From Thermoguttaceae bacterium (GTDB lineage Bacteria; Planctomycetota; Planctomycetia; Pirellulales; Thermoguttaceae): a stretch of 32,549 bases of DNA. Below, in pieces: positions 24,321-31,224 of the stretch. The notes below the pieces were generated by a model. It saw nothing but the letters and a program-made list of their open reading frames with translations. It was not told the DNA's origin and ran no database searches. The stretch covers positions 1-32,549 of the forward strand of contig JAFTCU010000342.1 in NCBI GenBank assembly GCA_017454585.1, written 5' to 3'. A program made the translations under genes and the position numbers. The first letter of the stretch is position 1; every line of letters starts with the position of its first letter.

Positions 24321-24392
24321 AGGTGACACCCGGACTCGAACCGGGGTAGGTTGATTTGCAATCAACTGCCTAAACCACTTGGCTATGTCACC
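24321..24392 (-). tRNA. tRNA-Cys (anticodon GCA), first in transcription order
   Basis: A near-identical 72-base copy of the downstream tRNA-Cys, 41 bases away, with anticodon GCA, U73 and no encoded CCA. It follows the promoter at 24407-24434. Confidence 0.96.
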
Positions 24393-24406
24393 TGAATCTG
24401 AATTGG

Positions 24407-24434
24407 ATTTTACTCTATATTCGGATTTTGTCAA
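24407..24434 (-). promoter_or_regulatory. Promoter of the tRNA-Cys pair
   Basis: On the minus strand TTGACA (24429-24434) and TAAAAT (24407-24412) are 16 bases apart. The start would be about 8 bases before the first tRNA. Confidence 0.8.
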
Positions 24435-24454
24435 GTACCCGCTTAACAAATTTC

Positions 24455-25342
24455 TCAATTTTTTTTGGAATTACCATATTTTTCGAGGAATGAAATGATT
24501 TTCTCCCGCATCTCAAGATTCGGCGCGTAATTATGCCCGAGACCGTTCAAAACGATGAACTCTTTCGGCTCGTTGAGACGCTCGAAAAGCCTCCGCCCGT
24601 TGCGGTACGGGACGGTCATGTCGGTCGGGTCGTGAAACTGAAGCGCTGGAACGTGAATTTTCGAGAGTTTCTCCGCGGAAGCGAAACGATTTTTCATCAG
24701 GAGTTTGGCCGGCAGGAAAATGCAGTACGACTGAGCTGTATCGGGGACCGAGTCGAACGTCGAGAAAAGCATCAGCGCCGGCGTGCCGTCCTGAGCCAGA
24801 TCGCTCGCCACACCTCCACCCAGGGAATGCCCCATCAGTGCGACTGAGGTTTCCGGCTTTCCGACCTTTTCGGCCAGCCATTTCCTTGCGGCCCGGGCGT
24901 CGGAATAGACGGCGTTTTCGTTTAGTTCCTTCTTTTGTCCTTCGCTGAACCCGTACGCGCGGTAATCAAACGTGAGCAGGGCGTAGCGGGACGGGCCGGT
25001 TTCGTGATCGAAGAAAATCCAGCCACTGGTGTACACGCAGTTCCCGCCGTTTCCGTGGCAGAAAAGGATCGGGATCGTGTTCTCGTCGCAATAATCCCCC
25101 GACTGTACGAAGTAGCCGTGCAGTTTTCGCCCGTCGTCGCCGATGATGACCGCCTGTTCCGAGTTCGGGATGATCACCGGCCGCGCTTCCAGAGGCATCG
25201 TCGCGTCCAACTGGTGCGGGTGGAAAACCAGATCGGTTTCGTGAGTTAAAATGACCAACGACGTGAGCGTGTAAAACGTGAATACGAGGAACATAAAAAA
25301 GGCCCCTAAAGTGATTAAACTGATTCGGGTGAATTTTTTCAT
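24455..25342 (-). CDS. Membrane-anchored alpha/beta hydrolase
   Basis: This 295-residue protein has one N-terminal membrane helix (about residues 8-33) and an alpha/beta hydrolase domain outside the cytoplasm. The oxyanion-loop motif HGNGGN lies near 96. The nucleophile is S173 (GHSLGG), the acid probably D241 (HDPTDMTVP), and the histidine H270 (GLGHNY). It resembles the BEM46/YqkD-type serine hydrolases; the substrate is unknown. No strong ribosome binding site is visible. Neighbours on this strand are a GH2 gene upstream, separated by REP-like palindromes, and the tRNA genes downstream. Confidence 0.92.
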   Translation of the reverse strand: MKKFTRISLITLGAFFMFLVFTFYTLTSLVILTHETDLVFHPHQLDATMPLEARPVIIPNSEQAVIIGDDGRKLHGYFVQSGDYCDENTIPILFCHGNGGNCVYTSGWIFFDHETGPSRYALLTFDYRAYGFSEGQKKELNENAVYSDARAARKWLAEKVGKPETSVALMGHSLGGGVASDLAQDGTPALMLFSTFDSVPDTAQSYCIFLPAKLLMKNRFASAEKLSKIHVPALQFHDPTDMTVPYRNGRRLFERLNEPKEFIVLNGLGHNYAPNLEMREKIISFLEKYGNSKKN

Positions 25343-25383
25343 GATTGTGTTTTAAAAAAAGGATTTCGATATTCGATTCGGAG

Positions 25384-25475
25384 GGCCGGCGTCCTCGCCG
25401 GTCAAGTTACGGGGACGACGCTTCCAGCGTCGTTTATCGGAGTGCGGCAATACAGCGCGTTAGCGCATTTGCCGC
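25384..25475. repeat. Cluster of three REP-like palindromes
   Basis: Three stems lie in tandem. GGCCGGC-gtcctc-GCCGGTC is at 25384-25403, ACGACGC-TTCCA-GCGTCGT at 25415-25433, and a nested stem GCGGCAA...TTGCCGC at 25444-25475 with an inner GCGC-GTTA-GCGC. The second shares its loop and most of its arms with the palindrome at 6208-6226. The cluster sits between two minus-strand genes. The remaining bases to 25628 hold nothing recognisable. Confidence 0.75.
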
Positions 25476-25628
25476 TTTCATTTAGCGATCTAAAAATGTA
25501 ATGATTTAAAACGGGTTTGCACGTGAGGAAAGTCCAGCGTGTTTCAGCGGCAAATTCCTCTTTAATGCTGAGAGGGAAGGCGTTAATGGAGCACATGGCA
25601 CGAAATTACGCTTAGGTTGAAAAGCCTT

Positions 25629-28600
25629 TTAGTACTTCAAACTGGTAATTCCGGCTTTCAGCCCTTCCGCCTGAACGGTGGCTTTGACCTCTTCGCTCTC
25701 GATGCCCGGTTTGCTCCGCAGGACCAGCATCGCTTTCCCGAAGAAGAGCGACTGCTCGGCGTCCGCGATCGTTTCGAAGCACATGGGGTTTCCGGCGTCG
25801 ATTCCGACGATTTCCGCCGGGCCGGTCACGGAAGCCGTGACTTTCCGCGAGTCCCACGGGCAGGGCGTTCCGAGCGAATCGACCGCCTCGATCAGGACGT
25901 AAAGCAAATCGTCGCTCGAGGCGAAACGCGCTTTTTCTGGCGTTAAACGCACGGCCGCCGGCTCTCCCGCCGTCCGGACCGTCTCGCGGCCGATTTCCTT
26001 TCCGTCCCGGTACGCGACCGCTTCCAGAGTGCCCGGCTCGAACGGAACATCCTCCCAGCGGAGGCGGTATTTGTTGATCACCTCGTAGTACTCCGGAACG
26101 GCCTGCGGATCCGAGGGGCGCGTCGTTCCAAAGTTCCACTCACGGACCGAGGCCCACACACCGTTCAGAACCTCCCCGAATTGCAGCCGGAAGAAACGCG
26201 CGGTCTTCCCCTGAATGCCGGGGATCCTCATCTCACTTCCGTTGGTTTTCGGCAGCGGGATCGTTTCCCAGTTCTGGCCGTCCGGCGAGATTTCCAGCTT
26301 CACGTCGTAGTTGGCGCACTGCTTTTCAAAAACGATTTGCTGAGGTTTGAACGGGACCAGCTCGCCAAAATCGACCATGAGCCACTCGTTCGGCGTTTTG
26401 TCCGACGCACACCAGCGGGTTTCGTACCGGCCGTCGAAAGCGTCTTTGGCAGCGTTCACCCCACGAGCGTGGACTTCCTCGGAGCTCGCCGAGAAACGGA
26501 CTTTTTCGGGCCATAAACTTCCGGTTTTTACAGTCTGATTTTCAGCCTTGGGCGTTTCCTTGGCTTTTTTCCGGAAACCGAGCGACTTTCCGTTCAGGAA
26601 AAGCTCGGCCGAGTCGCCGTTCGTATAGACGTAAACCGGGACGATCTCCTGCCGGCCCTCCCAGTTCCAGTGCGGCAGAATGTGCACGGTCGTTTTTTCC
26701 GGCGCCCAGTAGGAACGGTAAAGGAAGAAACGGTCCTTCGGAATACCGCAGAGGTCCACGATCCCGAAGTAGCTTGACCGCGCCTGACGGTCAAACGGCG
26801 TTGGCTCGCCGATGTAATCGAAGCCGGTCCAGACGAATTCACCCGCAACGTAGCGGTCGGTCTCCATCCGGTCAAAATCCACGTCCGGAATATCGCGCGG
26901 ACCGCTGGCGGAAACCCAGTCGTAGCCATCGACCTGAAGGTTTTCGGAGTCGTAGCTCTCCTTGCAGATCGGGTGGGGAAGCTGGTAAAAACCGCGTGAC
27001 GAAACGGCCGAGGCGGATTCCGGGTACAAAAGCGGCATTTGCGGGTAGCGTTCCCGCGCCTCGCGGTATTTCGCGCCGTAATTCCAGCCTGTGACGTCGA
27101 GCGAGTCCCTCACGTGGCTTTCCGGCCCGCAGGAACCCTCGACGAAGCAGCCAAGCCCCACCGGGCGCGTGCGGTCGAACTGGCGGAAGCACTCCGCGAC
27201 GTGCTTTACCCGCTCCGGCGCGTCCAGATTCGGGTTGGAACCGCCCTTGATGTTCTGCTCAATGTCCCAGATCTCGTTCCCGATCGACCAGACGCAGACG
27301 CACGGGTGGTTCCGGTCGCGCTCCACGAAACGCCGCACTTGGCGCTTCGTGTAATCGTTGAAGAATTGCTGGTCGAGCAGATCGGACGTCCCGTCCCATT
27401 TATCGAACAGTTCGTCCCAGACGATGAAACCGAGCCGGTCGCAGAGGTCGAGGAACTCACGGGACGGCGGGTTGTGCGAGGTCCGGATCGCGTTGACGCC
27501 CATTTCTTTCATGATGCGCAGCTGACGTTCGATCGCAGCCGGATGGGCCGCCGAGCCGAGAATTCCCTGGTCGTGGTGGAGGTTCACGCCGTGAAGCTGG
27601 ACACGCCGGCCGTTCAGGTGGAACCCGTCGTCGGCCGTCCACCCGATTTTCCGGATCCCGAACGGAACCGAAAGTTCGTCCTGGTCCACCCGAACCGTCA
27701 CGCGGTAGAGTTTCGGCGAGTCCACGTCCCAGAGCACTGGCACGGGAACCGTCAGGAGGGCCTTGGCCGTTTCTTCGTTTAGCGTCACTTCCGGCTTGCA
27801 TTCCACCACCTTCCCGTCCGGGTCGGTCAGCGTGAGGGTCAGATCCAGGTCTTTCATTTTAATCGCCGGGTGACGAAGCGCGATCTGCGGCATAATATCA
27901 ACCTGAACCACCGCTTTTTCAGCCGTGATTTCCGGGGTCGTGACGAAAACGGAGCCTTCCGGGAGCCACGTGCCGGGTGAGGTGAGGATCATTTTGACCG
28001 GCCGGTAAATCCCGGCTCCCGGGTACCAACGCGAGCCGTGCCGCCGCGTGTCGCACCGGACGAAAAGAACGTTTTCGCCCGCTTTAAGCATTTTCGTCGC
28101 ATCGGCCTGGAAACTCATATAGCCGTAATCCCAGCCGCCGATGTAGCCTGCGTTGAGGTAAACCTCCGGGAACGCCATGCAGCCGCCGAAGTCGAATACG
28201 ACGCGCTTTTTCGCTTCTTCTTCGGTGAGGTTGAAGATTTTCACGTACCACCCCACGCCGCGCCACGGGAGTTTGCCTTGGCCGCCCCACGTTTTCGGGT
28301 CCGTATCGAACGGGCCGTAAATCCCCCAGTCATGCGGCAGGCGGACGTCTTTCCCCTCCTCCAGCGGCTCGGGAATGAACGGGGCGAAAGGTTTCCGCGC
28401 GTCGGGCGATTCGGCGTTCGTGACCGGTTCCCGGCGTTCCTTTCCGGCGGAGACTGGCGCGAACTTCCAGCCCTCGTTGAAATAGCGTATTTCACGGAAC
28501 TGCGACTTGGGTTCCGGCTCGAGGACCGATTGAAAATCCGCGGCGGCGGTAATCGCGTCAGCGTTCAGGGCGAGTTCCGTCAAAAGAGCGGCGGAAACGG

Positions 28601-28634
28601 AGTTTTGCAGGAAAGTTCGGCGTGTAATGTGCAT
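25629..28634 (-). CDS. GH2 beta-galactosidase-like enzyme with an F5/8 type C domain inserted in an Ig-like domain
   Basis: This 1001-residue protein has a Tat-type signal (ITRRTFLQ, about residues 1-30). The order is a GH2 sugar-binding domain (about 45-215), an Ig-like domain (220-335) and a TIM barrel (335-640) with acid/base E454 (SIGNEIWD) and probable nucleophile E539 (YPESAS). A DUF4982-like Ig domain follows, starting near 660 (VYTNGDSAELFLNGKSLG) and resuming near 855 (YRLRWEDVPFEPG). Residues about 705-840 between these two parts form an F5/8 type C carbohydrate-binding domain. The C-terminal domain is again Ig-like. It should remove beta-linked galactose or a related sugar outside the cytoplasm. 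AAAAGG precedes the ATG. It is 52 bases from the upstream gene and may share its transcript. Confidence 0.93.
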   Translation of the reverse strand: MHITRRTFLQNSVSAALLTELALNADAITAAADFQSVLEPEPKSQFREIRYFNEGWKFAPVSAGKERREPVTNAESPDARKPFAPFIPEPLEEGKDVRLPHDWGIYGPFDTDPKTWGGQGKLPWRGVGWYVKIFNLTEEEAKKRVVFDFGGCMAFPEVYLNAGYIGGWDYGYMSFQADATKMLKAGENVLFVRCDTRRHGSRWYPGAGIYRPVKMILTSPGTWLPEGSVFVTTPEITAEKAVVQVDIMPQIALRHPAIKMKDLDLTLTLTDPDGKVVECKPEVTLNEETAKALLTVPVPVLWDVDSPKLYRVTVRVDQDELSVPFGIRKIGWTADDGFHLNGRRVQLHGVNLHHDQGILGSAAHPAAIERQLRIMKEMGVNAIRTSHNPPSREFLDLCDRLGFIVWDELFDKWDGTSDLLDQQFFNDYTKRQVRRFVERDRNHPCVCVWSIGNEIWDIEQNIKGGSNPNLDAPERVKHVAECFRQFDRTRPVGLGCFVEGSCGPESHVRDSLDVTGWNYGAKYREARERYPQMPLLYPESASAVSSRGFYQLPHPICKESYDSENLQVDGYDWVSASGPRDIPDVDFDRMETDRYVAGEFVWTGFDYIGEPTPFDRQARSSYFGIVDLCGIPKDRFFLYRSYWAPEKTTVHILPHWNWEGRQEIVPVYVYTNGDSAELFLNGKSLGFRKKAKETPKAENQTVKTGSLWPEKVRFSASSEEVHARGVNAAKDAFDGRYETRWCASDKTPNEWLMVDFGELVPFKPQQIVFEKQCANYDVKLEISPDGQNWETIPLPKTNGSEMRIPGIQGKTARFFRLQFGEVLNGVWASVREWNFGTTRPSDPQAVPEYYEVINKYRLRWEDVPFEPGTLEAVAYRDGKEIGRETVRTAGEPAAVRLTPEKARFASSDDLLYVLIEAVDSLGTPCPWDSRKVTASVTGPAEIVGIDAGNPMCFETIADAEQSLFFGKAMLVLRSKPGIESEEVKATVQAEGLKAGITSLKY

Positions 28635-28650
28635 CGGTTAGCCTTTTTTA

Positions 28651-28671
28651 GTTAGGAGTGAGGAGTTGGGA
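28651..28671. repeat. Heptamer tandem repeat, three copies of GTNRGGA
   Basis: GTTAGGA, GTGAGGA and GTTGGGA are contiguous in the short gap upstream of the GH2 start. The first 14 bases resemble the sequence at 31059-31072 (GTTAGGAGTGGGAA). Confidence 0.55.
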
Positions 28672-28686
28672 GGGAAGTGGTTCATC

Positions 28687-29418
28687 TCATTCCGCCATGC
28701 GCTTGAAGTATTGCTCGATCGCGTCGCGGTAATGAGGGGGAAAATCACGGCCCAGTTGTTGGAGCACTTCCTCGCGTTCCTTTTCGGGAAGGGATCCCCA
28801 CGCTTTGCTGAAGTCCAGATCGCGCCGCGTGACGTTTCCGGGCCCTTTTCCACCGGCGATCTTTGCGTCACCCATCGGTTTGCCTGGTTTCAAAGAACGG
28901 CTTTGCATCCGCTTTTGCTGCTGGCGGGCCTGCTCTTCCAGTTCCTCGATCATGGAATCGAGCATTTCGACGATTTCCTCCTCGGATTTCTGGACTTTTT
29001 CGTCACCGTTTCCGTGCCCGAGCTGGCGTTCCACGCCCTTCATTCTGCGGGAGATCATTTCGAGCGACTCGTCCTTGAGCGTTTCCAGGTCCTTACGCAT
29101 GAGGCGGCTCAGCGCGGAAAAACGGGCCGGAAGCTCAAAATCCGGCTTTTCAGCCAATGCGTCGAGCTGGTCCAGCGATTTCGTACACGTGTCCTTCTGA
29201 AAGAGCTGGTGCTCGCAGACCGCCCGGTAAAACCAGTACTCGGCCGCCTGTGACGGGTTTTCGTCCGAAAAGGACTCTGGATCAAGTTTCGTGAGTATTT
29301 CCAATGCCTGCTCAAAACGGTCGGCCCGAACCAGGTCGATCGCGGAAGAAAGATCAGCTTCTGCCGCGAAAATGGGGAGTGAAAGGCACAGAGTGAGGAA
29401 AAAAACGATCGGTTTCAT
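28687..29418 (-). CDS. Secreted helical (TPR-like) protein of planctomycete type
   Basis: The 243 residues begin with a signal peptide (about 1-19, ending FAA). Residues about 20-110 look like paired helices of tetratricopeptide type (AIDLVRADRFEQALEILTKL). A charged coiled coil follows (about 120-170), then a Gly/Lys-rich linker and a C-terminal motif (WGSLPEKEREEVLQQLG and YRDAIEQYFKRMAE) that I recall from many planctomycete proteins of unknown function. It probably acts as a scaffold in the periplasm. It lies 58 bases after the TatD-like gene and 52 bases before the GH2 gene on the same strand, so a three-gene unit is plausible. Confidence 0.8.
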   Translation of the reverse strand: MKPIVFFLTLCLSLPIFAAEADLSSAIDLVRADRFEQALEILTKLDPESFSDENPSQAAEYWFYRAVCEHQLFQKDTCTKSLDQLDALAEKPDFELPARFSALSRLMRKDLETLKDESLEMISRRMKGVERQLGHGNGDEKVQKSEEEIVEMLDSMIEELEEQARQQQKRMQSRSLKPGKPMGDAKIAGGKGPGNVTRRDLDFSKAWGSLPEKEREEVLQQLGRDFPPHYRDAIEQYFKRMAE

Positions 29419-29476
29419 CTTTGAAAAACGTGTAAAATTTGAAAATGGGTGAAGGAATGGAGCCCGGGCGGGGTTT

Positions 29477-30160
29477 TCATTCCGGTTTTTTTATCGATTC
29501 GCAAAACGCCGTAAATCCTTGGGTCTGCTCCAACGTCTCTGCGTCGGTTTCTGCCAAAATTCGGTCTGACGGCAACCGTTCCAAAAGCCCCCGCGTTTTC
29601 GGCGAGTTGAGCCGGGTCCGTGAGGCGGTCAGTGAAAAGTAAACGTTCCAATCCAGCCCTTCGAGGAAATGGATCGCCTGTTCTGCCGAGCCATTGAAAC
29701 CATGAAGGATGATCGGAGTCTTTATAGGGCCAACGGTCTGTTGAATCAGACGCTCCGTCTCCTGCCACGCACGAACACAATGGATCGACACGGGCCGTTT
29801 GAGCGTCACGGCGAGTTCCAACTGCGTGAGGAAAATCCTTTTTTGAAGTTCCCAGTCGGACCGAAGCGCGTCAAGTCCGATTTCACCGACTCCGGCGGTC
29901 GGGAAACTTTTAAGCGTTTCGCACAGGCGCACCTCCCAGTTTGGTGAAAGGTCCTTGACATACCAGGGATGGATCCCGAAAAAGGGAACGACTTTTGGAA
30001 ACTCAGGGACGTTTCGCGCCCGCTCAATGGTTTGAAGCACGGACTCCCAGTCATCTTCCCGCGTGGCGTTCAGGCAGATCATCTTCGGGTTCCAGCCCGG
30101 AAATGGAGGCGTGGACGTCAAAAGTTCCGGGAAAAAATGAACATGGGCATCGGTCAACAT
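29477..30160 (-). CDS. TatD family metal-dependent hydrolase
   Basis: I use the ATG at 30160 (227 residues, starting MLTDAHVHFF). The longer frame starts with TTG and adds a Pro-rich stretch unlike the family. Metal ligands expected for this TIM-barrel amidohydrolase family are visible: H6 and H8 (DAHVH), the Glu of GVGEIGLD, His in VSIHC and LHGF, and Asp in AETDAE. TatD-like proteins are cytoplasmic DNases or related phosphodiesterases involved in nucleic-acid repair or turnover. At 227 residues it is slightly shorter than typical TatD. It may be co-transcribed with the two genes that follow. Confidence 0.87.
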   Translation of the reverse strand: MLTDAHVHFFPELLTSTPPFPGWNPKMICLNATREDDWESVLQTIERARNVPEFPKVVPFFGIHPWYVKDLSPNWEVRLCETLKSFPTAGVGEIGLDALRSDWELQKRIFLTQLELAVTLKRPVSIHCVRAWQETERLIQQTVGPIKTPIILHGFNGSAEQAIHFLEGLDWNVYFSLTASRTRLNSPKTRGLLERLPSDRILAETDAETLEQTQGFTAFCESIKKPE

Positions 30161-30239
30161 AGGGAGCGGAGGGAAACTCTGCGGGGGAAATGGCCTGGGG
30201 TGGCACAAAACCAAAAGGTTTGCCGATTTATTAAGGGAT

Positions 30240-30257
30240 TATAATATTGGCAATATT
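30240..30257 (+). promoter_or_regulatory. -10 box and overlapping palindrome upstream of the histidine kinase
   Basis: TATAAT (30240-30245) is a perfect -10; the best -35 candidate (TTGCCG, 30220-30225) is only 14 bases away. AATATTG-G-CAATATT (30243-30257) is a perfect inverted repeat that covers the predicted transcription start. This is the typical position of a repressor operator. Confidence 0.5.
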
Positions 30258-30280
30258 TTCAACCTGGAGCTTGAATTATT

Positions 30281-31063
30281 ATGACTGAATCCAATGAATC
30301 CGCGCTCACAAAGGAAGTGGAAGCGCTTCGTGAGGAAAATCTCGCACTTAAAAAACAAATACGTTCTGCCGCGGTCATGATTTCTCTTGGGGAGTTGGTT
30401 AGCACGACGACACACGAATTTAATAATGTACTGATGACCGTTCTGAATTACGCCAAAATGGGTTTGCGTCACGAGGATTCGCCAACACGACAAAACGCTT
30501 TTGAGAAAATTCTCAACGCGGGAAACCGGGCGGCAAAAATCACGTCGAGCGTTTTGGGAATGGCCCGCAACCGCTCGCCAAAACCCGAAGCAACCGACCT
30601 GGAGCAGCTCACCGATGACGCGCTTTATTTGCTCGAGCGTGAGATGAACAAGTACCACATTTCGGTTATTAAGGAATTCGCGGAAAATGTACCGGAAGCC
30701 CTTGTTAGTGGAAATCAGATCCAGCAAGTTCTTCTGAATCTTTTGATCAACGCGCGCCAGGCGATGCCCAATGGCGGGAATCTCGTCGTTCGGATCCAGT
30801 ACGATCAGGAGGCAAACATGGTGGACCTGATCATTCGCGACTACGGGACCGGGATCCCGCAGGACGTTTTGCCGCACATTTTCGAGCCGTTCTTCTCGAC
30901 GAAAACCGGCCCGGACGAAAGCGGAAAGGGCGGAACGGGCTTGGGGCTTTCCCTCTGCCGCGAAATCATCGAGGAACATTCCGGGAAAATTCAGGTGAAA
31001 AGCACGGTCGGAAAGGGGACCATGTTCACCATTAAACTCCCGGTCGCGCCGACGAATAGTTAG
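30281..31063 (+). CDS. Soluble histidine kinase (NtrB-like catalytic core)
   Basis: This 260-residue protein has no membrane segment or recognisable sensor domain. A short coiled coil (about residues 8-28) precedes the phosphoacceptor H45 in STTTHEFNN. The ATP-binding domain has the N box (NLLINARQAM), G1 (DYGTGIP), F box (FEPFFSTK) and G2 (GTGLGLSLCREI). It should autophosphorylate on His and pass phosphate to a response regulator, but none is encoded nearby, so it is an orphan. The signal could come through the coiled coil from a partner protein. GGAG lies 11 bases before the ATG, a rather long spacing. Confidence 0.93.
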   Translation: MTESNESALTKEVEALREENLALKKQIRSAAVMISLGELVSTTTHEFNNVLMTVLNYAKMGLRHEDSPTRQNAFEKILNAGNRAAKITSSVLGMARNRSPKPEATDLEQLTDDALYLLEREMNKYHISVIKEFAENVPEALVSGNQIQQVLLNLLINARQAMPNGGNLVVRIQYDQEANMVDLIIRDYGTGIPQDVLPHIFEPFFSTKTGPDESGKGGTGLGLSLCREIIEEHSGKIQVKSTVGKGTMFTIKLPVAPTNS

Positions 31064-31065
31064 GA

Positions 31066-31172
31066 GTGGGAAATTCTGGGAGTGGCTGGGAGTTTTCTGG
31101 GAGAGGCTGAGAAAGATTCCCAGCCTCTCTCAGAGACTCCCAGAGTTCCCCAGCAAATTCCCAGGAAACTCT
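31066..31172. repeat. Long imperfect inverted repeat between convergent genes
   Basis: The core stem is CTGGGAGAGGCTG (31097-31109) with CAGCCTCTCTCAG (31121-31133), 13 pairs with one G-T and an 11-base loop. Outside it CTGGGAGT (31086-31093) pairs with ACTCCCAG (31136-31143). Further out, TGGGAAATT-TGGGA (31067-31080) is similar to the reverse complement of 31149-31172. The left half also repeats CTGGGA about every 10-11 bases. No T tract is seen. It lies just after the kinase stop and before the GH2 stop, so it may end transcription in both directions. Confidence 0.7.
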
Positions 31173-31224
31173 CAGCAATTCGACCCGGCGCGTAATTTCG
31201 GCCTCCGGCCTCCATTACCGCCTT

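Noticed and set aside
25524..25534. GAGGAAAGTCC matches the conserved 5' core of RNase P RNA.
   Set aside because: The bases that follow lack the other conserved RNase P segments, and a gene of normal length would run into the GH2 coding region.
30161..30214. N-terminal extension of the TatD-like protein.
   Set aside because: It relies on TTG and adds a Pro-rich stretch before the conserved DAHVH start of the family.
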